64,000 nt of DNA, taken from positions 62,001-126,000 of the forward strand of contig NZ_FMDO01000013.1 in assembly GCF_900095305.1 (NCBI RefSeq). The letters run 5' to 3'. The position numbers and the translations under genes were made by a program. Of this stretch, positions 18,034 to 28,126 are shown in pieces. Source of the DNA: Proteiniborus sp. DW1. Its GTDB lineage: Bacteria > Bacillota > Clostridia > Tissierellales > Proteiniboraceae. Position 1 is the first letter of the stretch; each line of letters opens with the position of its first letter. Below the pieces are notes generated by a model. The model was not told the origin of the DNA, searched no databases, and saw only the letters and a program-made list of their open reading frames with translations.

Positions 18034-18969
18034 ATGGGCAGGTACATTATAAAGAGAGTTGGATATATGTTACTTACTTTATGGATTATAACAACGCTGA
18101 CGTTTTTCTTGATGCATAGCATACCTGGAGATCCATTATCACATATGGCAAAAAATTTACCAGATCAAATTAAAGCCAATTATTATAAAAAATATGGACT
18201 AGATCAGCCTGTTCATGTACAGTATGGTAAGTTTATGAAAAATGTACTTACAGAGGGCAATCTAGGAGAATCATTAAGATATCCTGGTAGATCAGTTACT
18301 GAGACTATACTAAAAAATGCTAAAGTATCAGGAAGATTAGGACTTCAGGCAATAGCTATTGGAGTAACTATAGGTATTACTCTTGGAATAATAGCAGCAT
18401 TAAATAGAAATAAATGGCCAGATTATTTAGTTATGTTTATTGCAATTTTAGGAGTTACTGTTCCAGTATTTATTATTGCAGCACTACTTCAGTATGTATT
18501 CACGGTGAAATTTGAACTCTTACCTACAACTGGTTGGGGTAAGTTTAAGCATACAATACTTCCTACAGCAGCTATGTGCCTAGGCTCTATAGCCACATAT
18601 GGAAGATATATGCGTTCAAATGTGCTAGAAGTTATAAATCAAGATTATATACTTACAGCACAAGCTAAGGGAGTTACACCATTTAATGTTGTAAGAAAAC
18701 ACGTACTTAGAAATGCTATACTTCCTTGCATTACTATTCTTGGACCACAAATTGCTGGTATTTTTACAGGTTCTTTTGTCATTGAAAGAATATTTGGTAT
18801 TCCTGGCTTAGGATTTTATTATATAAATTCCATCAATGATAGGGACTTTACTATGATTATTGGTACTACAGTTTTCTATGCAGCGCTATTCGTAGTTTCC
18901 CAACTAGTGGTAGATTTACTTTACGGTGTTGTAGATCCTAGGATTAGAGTTTCAAAAAACAGCAGATAG
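18034..18969 (+). CDS. oppB: Oligopeptide ABC transporter permease OppB
   Basis: A 311-residue inner-membrane permease with six predicted membrane segments. The first is near residue 10-30, followed by a long extracytoplasmic loop with GDPLSHMAKNL. The cytoplasmic EAA-type loop, which docks on the ATPases, is seen as YILTAQAKGVTPFNVVRKH. The ATG at 18034 sits 8 bases after AAGGAGG; the upstream in-frame start at 18007 precedes it and is not used. Length and layout are standard. Confidence 0.92.
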   Translation: MGRYIIKRVGYMLLTLWIITTLTFFLMHSIPGDPLSHMAKNLPDQIKANYYKKYGLDQPVHVQYGKFMKNVLTEGNLGESLRYPGRSVTETILKNAKVSGRLGLQAIAIGVTIGITLGIIAALNRNKWPDYLVMFIAILGVTVPVFIIAALLQYVFTVKFELLPTTGWGKFKHTILPTAAMCLGSIATYGRYMRSNVLEVINQDYILTAQAKGVTPFNVVRKHVLRNAILPCITILGPQIAGIFTGSFVIERIFGIPGLGFYYINSINDRDFTMIIGTTVFYAALFVVSQLVVDLLYGVVDPRIRVSKNSR

Positions 18970-18981
18970 GAGGTTAAGAAT

Positions 18982-19917
18982 ATGGAAAGTGTTTCTGCAA
19001 ATAAATTTAGAAAAGTTGGTATAGATACTTCTAAGTCTGAGACAATTGCCCGACCAAGTATGAGCTATTGGCAGGATGCTTGGAGAAGATTAAAGACAAA
19101 TAAGGTTGCTATGCTAGCTATTATAATACTTATGCTTATAGTGATTATGACAATAATAGGCCCACATATAAATGGATTCAAATATGAGGAGATCAACAAA
19201 GACGCAAATGGTGTAGTTAAGATGAACTTAAAGCCAAATTCTGAGCACTGGTTCGGAACAGATATTTTAGGTAGAGATTTGTTTTCTAGAGTATGGCAAG
19301 GAGGACGAGTATCTATAATTATCGGAATTACTGGTGCTTTAATAGCTACTGTAGTAGGTAGTATATACGGCGCCATAGCAGCCTACTTTGGTGGAAGAGT
19401 TGATACAATTATGATGAGAGTCGTTGAAGTTCTAATTTCTATACCTTATCTAATAGTTGTTATTTTAATTTCCATAATTACAGATAGCAAAAGTCTAGGT
19501 ACTATGCTTCTTTCTCTAACTCTAACTGGTTGGTGTGGTATGGCAAGACTAGTTAGGGGACAGATGCTACAGATAAAACAACAAGAATATATTATGGCAG
19601 CAGAAGCCTTAGGTGTTAGGCCATGGAAGATTATAACTAAGCATCTAATACCAAATTCTCTTGGAGTAATTCTAGTTTCCATTACATTTGATATTCCAGG
19701 TTATATATTCTCGGAAACCTTCTTATCTTATATAGGATTGGGTATTCAAGCTCCTAATACTTCTTGGGGAGCATTAGCCTCATCAGCTCAACAATTTATT
19801 ATGTTTTATCCTTATCAAATGTTCTTCCCAGGACTTATGATTGCTTTGACTATGTTGTCATTTACATTACTAGGTGATGGACTTAGAGATGCTTTAGATC
19901 CTAAACTAAGACAATAA
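18982..19917 (+). CDS. oppC: Oligopeptide ABC transporter permease OppC
   Basis: A 311-residue permease of normal architecture: a cytoplasmic N-terminus, first membrane segment near residues 48-68, an extracytoplasmic loop of about 50 residues, then HWFGTDILGRDLFSR and five more membrane segments. The EAA-type loop is YIMAAEALGVRPWKIITKH. It gives a direct in-window reference for the 619-residue OppC-type protein at 59517, which has about 285 extra residues in the same first loop. The gene starts 12 bases after oppB, with GGAGG before the ATG. Confidence 0.92.
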   Translation: MESVSANKFRKVGIDTSKSETIARPSMSYWQDAWRRLKTNKVAMLAIIILMLIVIMTIIGPHINGFKYEEINKDANGVVKMNLKPNSEHWFGTDILGRDLFSRVWQGGRVSIIIGITGALIATVVGSIYGAIAAYFGGRVDTIMMRVVEVLISIPYLIVVILISIITDSKSLGTMLLSLTLTGWCGMARLVRGQMLQIKQQEYIMAAEALGVRPWKIITKHLIPNSLGVILVSITFDIPGYIFSETFLSYIGLGIQAPNTSWGALASSAQQFIMFYPYQMFFPGLMIALTMLSFTLLGDGLRDALDPKLRQ

Positions 19918-19929
19918 GGAGGAGCTACA

Positions 19930-20955
19930 ATGAATAAGATACTAGATGTTAAAGACTTAAATATATCTTTTCATACTTATGCAGGAGAAGTTAAAGCAGT
20001 AAGAGGTATTAGCTTTGATTTAGAAAGAGGAGAGACTTTAGCTCTTGTTGGAGAGTCTGGTTGTGGAAAGACTGTTACAGCAAAGGCTATTCTAAGACTA
20101 CTAAAAGAGCCACCAGCAGAAATAAAAGCAGGTTCACAGATTTTATTTGATGGTGAGAATGTTATAAATATGAATAAAAAGAGATTAAGCTCTTATAGGG
20201 GAGAGGATGTAAGTATGATATTCCAAGACCCTATGACTTCTTTAAACCCAACTATGACTGTAGGTAAGCAAATTATGGAAGCCTTAAAAATACACAAGAA
20301 GATGAAAAAAAGAGAGGCAGAAGAAGAGGCAATTAGGCTTCTTGAAACAGTTAATATCCCTAATGCAAGGGAAAGAATAAAAGCATACCCTCATGAACTA
20401 TCTGGAGGAATGAGACAGAGGATAATGATTGCAATTGCGCTGTCATGTAACCCAAAGATTATTATAGCTGATGAACCAACTACAGCCCTTGACGTTACTA
20501 TTCAAGCACAGATTATGGACTTGCTTAATGAGTTAAAAGTAAAGTTTAACACAGCAATTATCCTTGTAACCCATGACCTTGGAGTGGTTGCAAATTTTGC
20601 AGATAGAATTCAGGTCATGTATGCAGGTAGCATTATAGAAACTGGAACTAAGAATGAAATTTTTTATAATAGTATGCATCCATATACTTGGGCTTTATTA
20701 AATTCTGTACCAAGACTTGATACTAAGAGTAAAGAGGAGTTATATTCCTTAGGTGGTACTCCACCTGATTTGATACTTCCTTTACAAGGGTGTCCCTTTG
20801 CATCTAGATGTGAGTATGCAATGGAAATATGCTTAGAGCAAAAGCCTGAGGTAACTGAATTGTCTAGCACTCATAAACTATCTTGTTGGCTTCAACATCC
20901 AGATGCTCCTAAAGTAGAAAGACCTAAGTCATTGAGAGGTGAAATACATGAGTAA
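19930..20955 (+). CDS. oppD: Oligopeptide ABC transporter ATPase OppD
   Basis: A 341-residue ABC ATPase. Walker A is GESGCGKT, the Q-loop FQDPMTSLNP, the signature LSGGMRQR and Walker B IIADEPTTALD, with His in VTHDLG. The C-terminal oligopeptide extension carries a Cys-rich segment (CPFASRCEYAMEIC), probably binding an iron-sulfur cluster as in other OppD/DppD proteins. The gene follows oppC by 12 bases and overlaps oppF. Confidence 0.92.
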   Translation: MNKILDVKDLNISFHTYAGEVKAVRGISFDLERGETLALVGESGCGKTVTAKAILRLLKEPPAEIKAGSQILFDGENVINMNKKRLSSYRGEDVSMIFQDPMTSLNPTMTVGKQIMEALKIHKKMKKREAEEEAIRLLETVNIPNARERIKAYPHELSGGMRQRIMIAIALSCNPKIIIADEPTTALDVTIQAQIMDLLNELKVKFNTAIILVTHDLGVVANFADRIQVMYAGSIIETGTKNEIFYNSMHPYTWALLNSVPRLDTKSKEELYSLGGTPPDLILPLQGCPFASRCEYAMEICLEQKPEVTELSSTHKLSCWLQHPDAPKVERPKSLRGEIHE

Positions 20956-21904
20956 TAATAACTTAATAGAAGTAGTAGATTTAAAAAAGTACTTTAAAGT
21001 AGGCAAAAATGCAACATTAAAAGCAGTAGATGGGGTGTCCTTTAATATAAAAAAGGGTGAGACATTAGGTTTAGTTGGAGAGTCAGGATGTGGAAAAACT
21101 ACTTGTGGTAGAACTATACTAGGTATTTATGAAGCAACTGGTGGGCATGTTTATTTTGATGGAAAAGATGTTCATTCAATGAGTCGTAGTGAAAAATTAA
21201 AATTTAAAGGCAGGGCTCAGATTATATTTCAGGACCCTTATGCTTCTCTAGACCCTAGAATGACTATAGGAGAGATTATTGCAGAGGGAATGGATGTACA
21301 TCACAAGCTAAGTGACACAGAAAGACGTAAAAAAATAGAAGATTTGCTTCAGAAAGTAGGCTTAAATTCAGAGCATAGATTGAGATTCCCTCATGAGCTT
21401 TCAGGAGGACAAAGACAGAGAATAGGAATAGCTAGGGCCTTAGCTGTAGAGCCTGAGTTTATAATGTGTGACGAGCCTATTTCTGCGCTTGATGTTTCTA
21501 TTCAAGCTCAAATAGTAAACTTACTAATTAAGCTACAAAGAGAAATGGGATTAACATATTTATTTATTTCACATGATTTATCTATGGTAAAGCATATCTC
21601 AGATAGAGTAGGTGTTATGTATTTAGGTTCAATGGTTGAATTAGCTAGTAATAGAATTTTATATGAAAAACCACTGCATCCTTATACTCAAGCATTGATC
21701 TCAGCAATACCGATACCAGATCCAAAGGTAGAAGAAACAAGAAATAGAATTAAACTAGAAGGAGAGGTACCAAGTCCTATTAATCCACCAGAAGGATGTA
21801 AATTTAGACAAAGATGTATGTATGCTAAAGATATATGTGGCGAAGTAACCCCAAAACTAAAGGAAGTAGACAAGGAACACTTTGTTGCATGTCATCTATT
21901 TTAA
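20948..21904 (+). CDS. oppF: Oligopeptide ABC transporter ATPase OppF
   Basis: A 318-residue ABC ATPase. Walker A is GESGCGKT, then the usual spacing of about 50 residues to the Q-loop FQDPYASLDP, the signature LSGGQRQR and Walker B IMCDEPISALD. The C-terminal CKFRQRCMYAKDIC segment matches OppF. The ATG at 20948 overlaps the oppD stop (ATGAGTAA), with GAGAGGTGA upstream; the in-frame GTG at 20939 lies inside that site. It is the reference for the enlarged OppF-type protein at 62375. Confidence 0.92.
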   Translation: MSNNNLIEVVDLKKYFKVGKNATLKAVDGVSFNIKKGETLGLVGESGCGKTTCGRTILGIYEATGGHVYFDGKDVHSMSRSEKLKFKGRAQIIFQDPYASLDPRMTIGEIIAEGMDVHHKLSDTERRKKIEDLLQKVGLNSEHRLRFPHELSGGQRQRIGIARALAVEPEFIMCDEPISALDVSIQAQIVNLLIKLQREMGLTYLFISHDLSMVKHISDRVGVMYLGSMVELASNRILYEKPLHPYTQALISAIPIPDPKVEETRNRIKLEGEVPSPINPPEGCKFRQRCMYAKDICGEVTPKLKEVDKEHFVACHLF

Positions 21905-21942
21905 ACCCATAGGAGAGTATGGATTTCCAGTAAAATGTGATT

Positions 21943-21990
21943 TAACAAAGATTTTCCCTAAATTTAGAATTGCTACTGAAGTCTTTGTTA
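21943..21990 (+). other. Stem-loop between oppF and the second TldD gene
   Basis: A 9-bp perfect stem (TAACAAAGA / TCTTTGTTA) with a 30-base loop and no T-run. It is a weak terminator at best, so transcription from oppABCDF may continue into the TldD/TldE pair. Confidence 0.4.
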
Positions 21991-22020
21991 TATAAATGGA
22001 CAGATTAAGGGGGCAATAAA

Positions 22021-23409
22021 ATGTTAAATAAATCAACTATAGATGACATATTTAATATAGCTTTATCAAGCGGCGGAGATTTTGCAGAAGTATTTGTAGA
22101 AGACAACTTTTCTACAGAGATAGCCACTGTTGGAGGACATATTGAAAGAGGAATGAGTGGTAGGGATTATGGAATAGGCATTAGAATATTTGATGGATTA
22201 AACAGTATGTATGCCTATACCAATGATTTATCAAAGGATAATTTGCTAAATATTGCCAAAAAAGCATCTAAAGTTCTTAAAGGTGCTAAAAAAGATTTAG
22301 TAGTTAACTTTGACAAGTTAGTAGAGCCTAGTATTCATAGATATAAGATACTACCAAGTAGTGTAGACTTGTCAAGAAAAATTGAACTTATGAAAAGAGC
22401 TACAACTGCTGCAAAGAACTATGACGAACTAATATCTCAAGTTACAGTAAATTATTTGGATCAAGAGCAAAATGTGCTTATAGCAAATACAGAGGGAGTA
22501 TTTGTAGAGGATAAGAGAGTAAGAACTAGGATGCTAATATTAGTAGCAGCAGAGCATGGAGGGCAAATAGAAACAGGTTATATAGGACCAGGGGCTTTAA
22601 GGGGACTGGAGTTTTATGACACAATAAATATTGAAGATTATGCAAGAGAAGCAGCTAGAACTGCTAAAACTATGGTGCTTGCTGAACATTGTCCTGCAGG
22701 TGTTATGCCAGTAGTAGTTGATAACGGGTTTGGAGGACTAATGTTCCATGAAGCTTGTGGTCATAGTTTAGAAGCTTCATCAGTTGCAAAGGGTCTTTCC
22801 GTATTTTCTAATAGAGTAGGGGAGCAAATTGCATCAGATATTGTTACTTTAGTTGATGATGGTTCTATTGTTAATTCATGGGGGTCACTTGGAGTAGATG
22901 ATGAAGGTAAGAAAACTCAAAAGAATATCCTTATAGAAAATGGGATTCTAAAAGGATATATGATTGACAAGCTAAATGCAAGAAGAATGGGTATGGAATC
23001 AACTGCATCAGGTAGGAGACAAAATTATAGATTTGCGCCAACTTCTAGAATGACTAATACTTATATAGATAATGGAAACAGTACTAAGGAAGAAATAATT
23101 CAAAACACTGAGAGAGGTTTATTTGCAAAATACTTGAATGCCGGATCAGTCAATCCTGCTACAGGAGATTTTAACTTCTCGCTTTCAGAAGCTTATTTAA
23201 TTGAAAATGGTAAAATAACTAAGCCTGTTAAGGGTGCTACTCTTATTGGTAATGGAAACAAGATGCTTCAAGATGTAGATATGGTAGGTAACAACCTACA
23301 AATAGGACAGGGTTATTGTTATGCAGCTAGTGGTGCACTATTTATCGGAGCAGGACAGCCTACTATTAGAGTAAAATCTATGATTGTAGGTGGAAGGGAG
23401 GAAGCATAA
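22021..23409 (+). CDS. TldD/PmbA-family metalloprotease, TldD-type subunit (pair 2)
   Basis: A 462-residue protein with the zinc motif HEACGH (His243, Glu244, His247) followed by SLEASS, so it is catalytic. The N-terminal VEDNFSTEIATVGG segment and the C-terminal GQGYCYAASGALFIGAGQP region match canonical TldD more closely than the 3803 protein does. ATG at 22021 follows AAGGGGGCAATAAA. Its stop overlaps the start of the partner by one base. Its place right after the opp operon suggests it processes imported peptides, which is inference. Confidence 0.92.
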   Translation: MLNKSTIDDIFNIALSSGGDFAEVFVEDNFSTEIATVGGHIERGMSGRDYGIGIRIFDGLNSMYAYTNDLSKDNLLNIAKKASKVLKGAKKDLVVNFDKLVEPSIHRYKILPSSVDLSRKIELMKRATTAAKNYDELISQVTVNYLDQEQNVLIANTEGVFVEDKRVRTRMLILVAAEHGGQIETGYIGPGALRGLEFYDTINIEDYAREAARTAKTMVLAEHCPAGVMPVVVDNGFGGLMFHEACGHSLEASSVAKGLSVFSNRVGEQIASDIVTLVDDGSIVNSWGSLGVDDEGKKTQKNILIENGILKGYMIDKLNARRMGMESTASGRRQNYRFAPTSRMTNTYIDNGNSTKEEIIQNTERGLFAKYLNAGSVNPATGDFNFSLSEAYLIENGKITKPVKGATLIGNGNKMLQDVDMVGNNLQIGQGYCYAASGALFIGAGQPTIRVKSMIVGGREEA

Positions 23410-24749
23410 TGGATATTCAGATATTATTCCAAAAAGGAAAAGAGTATGGAATTGAAGACATGGAAGTCTATATTGTGAGAAATTCATCTACAGCCTTCAA
23501 TATTTACGAAGGAAATTTGGAGGGCTATAATGTAGCAGATGAAAAGATCTTATCCCTTAGAGGTATTTACAATGGAAAAATGGGATATTCTTATACTGAA
23601 AAGCTTATGGAAGACTCCATTGATGAATTACTTAAGAATTTAATCCAGTATGCAGAAAACAACGACAGTGAAGATATAGAAGTATTATCTGCTCCAGATA
23701 ATAAATATGAAAATACTGAAAAAAAGGCAAATAAATTAGATAAATATACAGATGATGAGAAAATAGAGTTTTTGAAGTCTATTGAAAAAGCTGCCTTTGC
23801 TTATGATGAAAAGGTAAAAGCAGTAGAATCCTGCAGTTACTATGAACGTACCAATTCAGTTTTCATAGTAAATACAAAGGGCTTAGAGCTAGAGGATACA
23901 TATAGTGTAGCAGTTATAGATCTTTCCGTTGTAGCCAATAATGGAAATGAAATGCAGACAGGCTACACTCATATGGTTATAGATGATTTATTAGATGAGT
24001 ATAAAGATGTATTAGTTAAAGAAGCAGCTTCAGATGCTGTAAGTATGCTGGGAGCTACATCAATAGAGTCTAGAAACTATGAAATAATATTGAGAAATAA
24101 TGTATCAGCAAACCTGTTTAGCAATATGTTGCAAGTGTTTTTAGGAAATATTGTTCAGAAGAATTTATCCTTAATGAAGGGAAAAATTGGTGAAAAAGTA
24201 GGAGTTTCAGATTTAAATATAGTAGAGAATCCATTAATGGATAAAGGAATAGTATGTAGAACCTTTGATGATGAAGGTACCCCTACTTACTCCAAGCACA
24301 TAATTAAGAATGGTGTTTTAAAAACCTTCCTTCATAACAAAAAAACAGCAGAAAAAGCTGGCTTAAAGTCAACTGGAAATGGTTTTAGAAATTCTCACAA
24401 AAGCTCCATAGGAGTTGTATCTACTAATATGTATATTGAAGAAGGAGAACAAACCCTAGAGGATATGATAAGTTCTGTAGATGAAGGAATTATGATTACA
24501 GATATACAAGGATTGCATGCCGGCATAAATCCAACATCAGGAGACTTTTCATTGTCATCTAATGGTTTTTTAATAGAGAAAGGACATATAACAAAATCAT
24601 TGTGTCAGATAGTTATTTCAGGAAATTTCTACAAACTGTTAAACGATATACAAGCCATAGGAAATGATACTAGGTTTTCATTTCCAGGCGGAAATTATTT
24701 TGGTTCCCCCTCAATTAAAATAAAAAGTTTAACAGTGGCTGGTAAATAA
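23409..24749 (+). CDS. TldE/PmbA-type partner subunit (pair 2)
   Basis: A 446-residue TldD/PmbA-family protein without HExxxH, hence the non-catalytic subunit. Conserved features are the LKTFLHNKKTAEKAGLKSTG segment and GINPTSGDFSLSSNGFLIE. It starts within the TldD stop codon. A very stable terminator hairpin follows 8 bases after the stop, ending a likely transcript of tldD-tldE that may also include the upstream opp genes. Confidence 0.9.
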   Translation: MDIQILFQKGKEYGIEDMEVYIVRNSSTAFNIYEGNLEGYNVADEKILSLRGIYNGKMGYSYTEKLMEDSIDELLKNLIQYAENNDSEDIEVLSAPDNKYENTEKKANKLDKYTDDEKIEFLKSIEKAAFAYDEKVKAVESCSYYERTNSVFIVNTKGLELEDTYSVAVIDLSVVANNGNEMQTGYTHMVIDDLLDEYKDVLVKEAASDAVSMLGATSIESRNYEIILRNNVSANLFSNMLQVFLGNIVQKNLSLMKGKIGEKVGVSDLNIVENPLMDKGIVCRTFDDEGTPTYSKHIIKNGVLKTFLHNKKTAEKAGLKSTGNGFRNSHKSSIGVVSTNMYIEEGEQTLEDMISSVDEGIMITDIQGLHAGINPTSGDFSLSSNGFLIEKGHITKSLCQIVISGNFYKLLNDIQAIGNDTRFSFPGGNYFGSPSIKIKSLTVAGK

Positions 24750-24756
24750 TATAAAA

Positions 24757-24801
24757 AAACAAGTTAAGCTCTGGTGTAAGGCACCAGAGCTTAACTTGTT
24801 T
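24757..24801 (+). terminator. Strong terminator after TldD/TldE pair 2
   Basis: A 20-bp perfect stem (24757-24776 with 24782-24801) and a 5-base loop. The outer pairs are A-T rich, giving an AAA...TTT flank at the base. Confidence 0.85.
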
Positions 24802-24919
24802 AATGAACTATGATTTTCTTTTTCAAAGTGCTATAATAAAACATAGAAAAATCATTAATATCCTTGGGATATAAGGGTATTAATATATTATAAAAACATA
24901 AATAGAGGAGCGTTGATAA

Positions 24920-25873
24920 ATGAAAATAGTTGTACTGGAGCCTTTAGGTATATCAGAAGAAGAGATTAGAGCTATAGCAAAACCTATCACAGACAAGGGA
25001 CATGAACTAATAGTACATAATCAAAGAACAACAGAGATAGAAGAATTAAAAGAAAGAGTTAAGGGAATGGATGTAATAGTCCTAGCTAATATGCCACTAA
25101 AAGGCGAGGTTATAGAATCAAATGATAAATTAAAATTGATTTCAGTAGCTTTTACTGGGGTAGACCATGTAGACTTAGAGGTATGCAAAGAAAATCATAT
25201 AATTGTTTCAAATTCAGCAGGATATAGTACAGCATCAGTGGCTGAGCTTACATATGGTTTGATTATCTCATTATTAAGGAACATAGTTCCACTAGACAAT
25301 GCTACTAGAAGTGGAAAAATCATGGCTGGATTTAGCCAAACAGATTTACAGGGTAAGATTTTAGGAGTCATAGGAACAGGGGCCATAGGAAGTAGAGTAG
25401 CGGAGATAGGATTAGCTTTTGGATGCAAACTAGTGGCTTACAATAGAAGTGAGAATGAAGAACTTAAAAATAAGGGAGTGACATATCTACCCTTAGAAGA
25501 ACTACTAAAAGAAAGTGATATAGTAACTATACACCTTCCACTTACAAAAGACACAAGAGGACTAATTGACGCTGAAAAACTTAGCTTTATGAAAAAAGAT
25601 GCACTGCTTATAAATACAGCTAGAGGTCCTATAGTAGACAACAAAGCCTTAGCAGAAGCTTTAAATAATGGAGACCTAGGAGGAGCGGGTATAGATGTAT
25701 TCGATATGGAGCCACCACTACCATTAGATTATCCATTACTGAAAGCACCAAATACAGTACTAACTCCACATATAGGCTTTGCAACTAAAGAAGCCATGAA
25801 AAGAAGAGCACAAATAACATTTGATAACATAATCCAGTGGCTTGACGGAAATCCACAAAATAGAGTTATATAA
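24920..25873 (+). CDS. D-isomer-specific 2-hydroxyacid dehydrogenase
   Basis: A 317-residue NAD(P)-dependent dehydrogenase. The nucleotide-binding motif is GVIGTGAIGSRVA (about residues 150-162). Catalytic residues sit in NTARGPIVD (Arg), DVFDMEPPLP (Glu) and TPHIGFAT (His). The family reduces 2-keto acids to D-2-hydroxyacids or works as phosphoglycerate dehydrogenase; without an ACT domain, amino-acid-derived 2-keto acids are plausible substrates. The leader carries a 10-bp stem-loop at 24856-24882. It is a single gene with a terminator at 25904. Confidence 0.9.
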   Translation: MKIVVLEPLGISEEEIRAIAKPITDKGHELIVHNQRTTEIEELKERVKGMDVIVLANMPLKGEVIESNDKLKLISVAFTGVDHVDLEVCKENHIIVSNSAGYSTASVAELTYGLIISLLRNIVPLDNATRSGKIMAGFSQTDLQGKILGVIGTGAIGSRVAEIGLAFGCKLVAYNRSENEELKNKGVTYLPLEELLKESDIVTIHLPLTKDTRGLIDAEKLSFMKKDALLINTARGPIVDNKALAEALNNGDLGGAGIDVFDMEPPLPLDYPLLKAPNTVLTPHIGFATKEAMKRRAQITFDNIIQWLDGNPQNRVI

Positions 25874-25903
25874 TAAAAATTTTACAACTATATTTATAAT
25901 ATT

Positions 25904-25930
25904 AACTAGGGCTTAGGCTCTAGTTTTTTT
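25904..25930 (+). terminator. Terminator after the 2-hydroxyacid dehydrogenase
   Basis: A 9-bp stem (AACTAGGGC / GCTCTAGTT, one G-T pair) with a TTAG loop, followed by a T-run. Confidence 0.85.
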
Positions 25931-26003
25931 ATGTCATAAAATAAAGCTTATCAAAAGTTTACATTAATATCTATATATACCCTAATAAGTTAGGGGGATA
26001 AGC

Positions 26004-26575
26004 ATGAGTAAGAGAATAAAGAGTATTTTATTAATAATACTTGTATTATTTTTGGTAGCATGTTCCGAAGATGTAATTAAGCCTGAAACTGACTTAGAGG
26101 ATTCTTTAGAGGCTACTATGAAAATACTTACTTCAGAGGGGTTTAAAGGTAGGCTTGCAGGTACAGAAGGTAAAGAAAAGGTTGCTTTTTTTATTGAGAA
26201 TAGATTCAAAAAAATTGGACTAGCCCCTTATACTGGGGAAAGTTACTTTTAGGTGGGAAAATTACTTTAGATAATGAGAATTTAATAAGTAAAGAACTAA
26301 TAGATAAAATAAAAATAAGCCTAGATAAAAATAGTATAGAATATGTAGATATGTATTATGGATTGAGCGATCATCAAAGCTTTGTTGATAATAATATATG
26401 TGGAGTGACTATTGGACAGGAAAATCTTAATGATATACATACTTCTAAAGACACAAATGATGACATGAGAAGTGTATATAAATATTCCAATACCGAAGAA
26501 GACATTATCAATCTAATTGAAGAGTTAGATCTGGAGGAAAGCATTGAAAAGATTATTAATGACCTTGGGATATAG
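26004..26575 (+). pseudogene. Broken M28-family aminopeptidase lipoprotein
   Basis: The first frame (26004-26252) has a lipoprotein signal ending LVAC and the segment TSEGFKGRLAGTEG, the usual N-terminus of M28 lipoproteins. It stops at 26250. The -1 frame continues with YYGLSDHQSF and DIHTSKDT, the C-terminal part of an M28 zinc peptidase including the last His ligand. The central part with the other zinc ligands is missing, so a deletion with a frame change has removed the active site. An intact relative would be much longer. The start codon has a good GGGGGA site. Confidence 0.8.
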
Positions 26576-26584
26576 GATATAAAT

Positions 26585-26623
26585 ATAATCAAAACTACCT
26601 ATTAAGATGGTAGTTTTGATTAT
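26585..26623. terminator. Bidirectional terminator between the M28 remnant and pepT
   Basis: A 15-bp perfect stem (26585-26599 with 26609-26623) with a 9-base loop. The AATC/GATT ends give modest T-runs in both directions. Confidence 0.75.
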
Positions 26624-26703
26624 TGAGTTTAATTGTCTTGCCTTGACATTTTCTATTAAGCACCAAATTTCTATATTACATAAGTAGTAAAACTTAAATT
26701 GAC

Positions 26704-27936
26704 CTATTTACTACCTTTACTATACAGTTCTATAATCTTCAAAATAACTTCCACAGCTTTTTCCATAGATTCTACAGGGATAAATTCATATTTTCCATGA
26801 TAGTTGTGCCCACCAGTAAATAGATTTGGACAAGGTAGTCCCATATAAGATAGTCTAGCACCATCAGTACCACCACGGACAGGAGTTATTAAAGGAGTTA
26901 TTCCTAACTCTTCCATAGCTCTTTTGGCAGTGTCAACTATATGCATTACAGGTTCTATTTTTTCCTTCATATTATAGTACTGGTCTTTTATCTCTAAATG
27001 AACAGTGCCTTCGCCGTATTTAGCATTTAAGAAATCTACTACTTTTTGCATGAGACCCTTTTTCTCTTCGAATTTATCCCTAAAATGATCTCTTATAATA
27101 TAGCTTGCTTTTGTTTCTTCAACATCTCCATTTAAAGATGAAAGAAGGAAAAACCCTTCATAGCCTTCTGTATATTTGGGCTTTTGATTTTCAGGCAGCA
27201 TAGAATTTAGTTCCATGGCTATCTCCATGGAATTTATCATCTTATTCTTAGCGGAACCAGGATGAACATTTCTACCTTTTATAGTTAGTTTAACACCAGC
27301 AGCGTTGAAATTCTCATATTCCAGCTCTCCTAATCTACCGCCATCCACTGTATATGCAAAATCTGCATTGAACTTCTTCACATCAAAGTAGTCCGCTCCT
27401 CTTCCCACCTCTTCATCAGGTGTAAAGGCAACCTTTATATCACCATGCTCTATTTGAGGATTATTTACCAGATATTCTATAGCAGTCATTATTTCTGCTA
27501 TGCCTGCCTTATCATCTGCTCCCAGTAAAGTAGTGCCATCTGTAGTGATTAGAGTTTTTCCTATGTATTCTTTAAGCTCTGGGAAATCCTTTGGAGATAG
27601 AACTATATTGTTTTCTTTATTTAGAATAATATCTCCACCATCATAATTTTCAACTATTTTAGGCTTTACATTTTCTCCTGACATATCAGGACTAGTATCC
27701 ATATGAGCAATAAAACCAATAGTAGGTACTTTTTTATCTGTGTTCGAAGGAAGAGTAGCCATTACATAACAATTTTCATCTACTGAAACATCCTTAAGGC
27801 CTAGTTCATTTAATTCCTTAACTAAGAGATTTGCCAGTTCAAATTGTTTTTTTGAGCTAGGAAAATCCTGAGAATCGTATTCTGATTTTGTATCTATGGC
27901 TACATAATTTAAAAACCTATCAACTACTTTTTTCAT
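26704..27936 (-). CDS. pepT: Peptidase T (M20 tripeptidase)
   Basis: A 410-residue cytoplasmic dizinc tripeptidase that removes the N-terminal residue of tripeptides. Metal and catalytic motifs are IAHMDTSPD (His, Asp), LGADDKAG (bridging Asp), [10 protein letters not shown] (Glu-Glu), TVDGG (Asp) and GGHNYHG near the C-terminus (His). The length is standard. ATG at 27936 lies 5 bases after GAGGTGA; the GTG nine bases upstream is inside that site. It is a single gene. Confidence 0.93.
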   Translation of the reverse strand: MKKVVDRFLNYVAIDTKSEYDSQDFPSSKKQFELANLLVKELNELGLKDVSVDENCYVMATLPSNTDKKVPTIGFIAHMDTSPDMSGENVKPKIVENYDGGDIILNKENNIVLSPKDFPELKEYIGKTLITTDGTTLLGADDKAGIAEIMTAIEYLVNNPQIEHGDIKVAFTPDEEVGRGADYFDVKKFNADFAYTVDGGRLGELEYENFNAAGVKLTIKGRNVHPGSAKNKMINSMEIAMELNSMLPENQKPKYTEGYEGFFLLSSLNGDVEETKASYIIRDHFRDKFEEKKGLMQKVVDFLNAKYGEGTVHLEIKDQYYNMKEKIEPVMHIVDTAKRAMEELGITPLITPVRGGTDGARLSYMGLPCPNLFTGGHNYHGKYEFIPVESMEKAVEVILKIIELYSKGSK

Positions 27937-28126
27937 ATATGTCACCTCGTCAAATATATTTATATTTACTATTTCATTTTATACTTATTATAATGTATTT
28001 AAAAATGAAATAGAAGAACTTGGAACAGAAAAATTATAAATTTATATTATTTTCAAATGTTCAATCTGGAGTTAAATTTAAAATGCAAAAATTTAATAAA
28101 AATTTACATATAAATGTTTAGTGTTG

